Assembly (NCBI GenBank): GCA_034008185.1
Contig: CM067081.1
Location: 187,137,510-187,201,509 of the forward strand
Reading direction: 5' to 3'
DNA length: 64,000 nt
DNA from: Gorsachius magnificus
Lineage: Eukaryota > Chordata > Aves > Pelecaniformes > Ardeidae
Shown here piece by piece: positions 62,181 through 64,000 of this stretch. The number at the start of each line of letters is the position of its first letter. The stretch's first letter is position 1. The notes beneath the pieces were generated by a model. It saw nothing but the letters and a program-made list of their open reading frames with translations, did not search any database and had not been told where the DNA came from. The position numbers were made by a program, and so were the translations under genes.

Positions 62181-64000
62181 CAATACAGTAATACTGAGAT
62201 GAACAATGTCATGTTAGGTCCACTGTGTAAGTACATAGTTATGTTTTCTTACAAGCATACACCAAAATTAAATTTAAAAATGCAGTAATATCCAAAGGTA
62301 CCAACATTGTGAGAGAAAAACAGGAAACAAAGTTTTATATTTTTATTTTATTAACAAAGTTTATTAGTCTTTTCAAAAAGTTGAATTGCGTAGTAACATT
62401 CTTGGAAAACTCAAAAAATGTTTTGAAATCTATGAAAAAAACAAACACTCATGGAAAAGGAAATAATCTGAGTGGGTAGCTAAGCAACAGAGTGAAAACT
62501 AGGAACAGTGAGAATAAAATTCAAAGAAAGGGAGAGAATATTTTTCCCCAAAGCCGGTGAAAGGAAAAGTTTATCATGATCAAACTGATCAGTAGGGTGA
62601 GAATAAGAATTATGGACTGTGACTAATAAAGAAAAACTAGCAGAAAGACTACTAGCATAAACCACGTAGAAGCTAAAGATGGGTGCAATGAATTCTAAAG
62701 CTTTAAGTTGTTGAAAAGCGTTTGCCGATTGAATCGCTGTATTGTTTTGTTTCCAAATAGGTATTTGAATTATGTAAAATATGTATTCCAAATAATCATA
62801 GATAAATCAGTCATAACAAAAGTTGCTCTCATGACATTCATGCTTCTTGACACCCTTCCACAAACTCTTTCCTTACCAATTTTCACATTACGAACTTGTT
62901 CCATCTTAGGAAAAATGAAGTGTTCCCACCTGAATAGAGAACCGCTTCCAATCCTAACTGCTGCCTCAGCTCTGGTTCCCCAAGCTTAGGGAAGGTGCCA
63001 GGTACTATTAACAGTTTAAATTTGTTTTGTGCAGTGTCAGCCTTGCTTGTTTGCATTTTTTTTTTTCCATTCTGCAGGGAACCACAACTCTCCAATAACC
63101 TGTCCTCAGTCAAGTGTGCTGCCAGTTGAGCAAGAATAGCTGAAGTCCATCTTGGCTGAAGAGTTAGCTTCTGACTGATCCCAAAGGCAAAAAAAAAGTA
63201 TAGATAAAATGGAAGTGGGACTAGCTTATGCAGAAACATATAAATGATTCTCACTCTTCTTCCATGACATCTGTGGGGTTTTTTTGTCCTCCCACTTACT
63301 ACTTGGTTCAGTAGTGATTAACTGTGTTCTTCAGAGATGTCCCCATTCCTGATTTTTATGTGGGTTGCATAGTGTGGCCATTTCCCTATTCCTGATTTTT
63401 ATGTGGGTTGCATAGTGTGACCTTCCTTTTTTCCTTTGCATGAATAATCTCATACACAAATGGGTATTCACTACGGTCTCTAAAAAGACAATACACAGAC
63501 CTACCTCTGTAGCCCAGATCTGTCTGCTGCTGTCCATAATAAGTTTCTGTCCTCTTCCTCTAGTTTTCTTTTGTGCGATGCTATCTAAAATTGGCATAAT
63601 CAAAACACAATGTTTAGCTGTTTTTCCTCCAAGATAACCCTGTGATTTTCCGTCATAAGGCCAGCTGCAGCATCCTTTGTCTACATTCTCAAATCCAGGC
63701 TGTCTTTAAGTCTTAATTATTTTTTTTTTATGTTTTTTTTTTTAATGTCAAACCACTCTCTGGGACTCTTTAGGACCCTAAACTGGATCCTATGTCTTTA
63801 CCAGCCTCATTTAAATAAAATTTTGTTAAATGAAGATGGAACATATGCTCATTAAATGCAATTCCTCACATGACATTGTTAATTTAACTCTTCTAATAAT
63901 CGTTAACTAGAATTTTACCTGAAGTTAACAAATTCTGTTTCCCCATGAATTGTCAGTATGATAATCTTTGGAAAATCAGAAAACATAAAATATAAGTATG
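62181..64000. other. Unassigned AT-rich DNA, no gene seen
   Basis: No recognised gene. Contains the 43-bp-period duplication at 63.35 kb and T-tracts near 63.06 and 63.72-63.74 kb. Confidence 0.5.
63345..63422. repeat. Tandem duplication, 43-bp period, about 1.8 copies
   Basis: ATTCCTGATTTTTATGTGGG...GTGTGGCC (63345-63379) recurs at 63388-63422 with one difference (GTGTGACC). Confidence 0.93.

Overview
The window looks like nuclear DNA of a bird. The evidence is repeated CR1 (chicken repeat 1) LINE copies with the typical ATTCTATG-type 3' tails, two avian ERVL-like LTRs (TGT...ACA ends; 5-bp target duplication on the complete one), an AT-rich background, and no operons, ribosome binding sites or dense coding. 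The species cannot be named from this. I find no host protein-coding gene, no tRNA or rRNA gene and no CRISPR array. The stretch reads as a gene-poor intergenic or long-intron region. Almost all long open frames lie inside transposon sequence or are chance AT-rich frames.

Layout. 0.3-2.85 kb: three CR1 pieces in a row on the minus strand, the middle one young. 2.85-12.5 kb: unassigned AT-rich DNA with one decayed CR1 relic near 8.3 kb. 12.5-13.5 kb: a complete solo LTR (minus) with a matching 5-bp flank on both sides and a GC-rich internal minisatellite. 18.1-18.5 kb: the 3' part of a second LTR (plus) with TATA-like and CRE-like motifs. 23.0-25.0 kb: two CR1 3' ends placed head to head. 25-38 kb: unassigned DNA with a 51-bp duplication at 26.5/26.8 kb. 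38.2-38.6 kb: CR1 (plus). 40.65-41.08 kb: older CR1 linker/RT piece (minus). 42.85-46.55 kb: the main feature, a 3.7-kb CR1 carrying the ORF1 esterase and an almost complete ORF2 (endonuclease plus reverse transcriptase). 49.0, 58.0 and 61.4 kb: three more CR1 3' ends. 56.1-56.3 kb: a possible relic of a different, non-CR1 reverse transcriptase. 56.5 and 63.35 kb: short tandem duplications.

How the parts relate. Three CR1 pieces (1.34-1.87, 42.85-46.55 and 61.36-62.18 kb) carry nearly the same protein text and are the youngest layer. The 42.85-kb copy looks recent but dead: FADD has become FADN at a former CpG, ORF1 lacks the usual Asp and His of its esterase, and a 50-bp deletion with a 3-bp microhomology shifts the ORF2 frame. 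The region is a layered record of CR1 and ERVL insertion followed by small duplications and deletions. I see no convincing new functional system here. The most unusual items are the chimeric CR1 array, the head-to-head CR1 pair, the possible second RT lineage and the LTR minisatellite.
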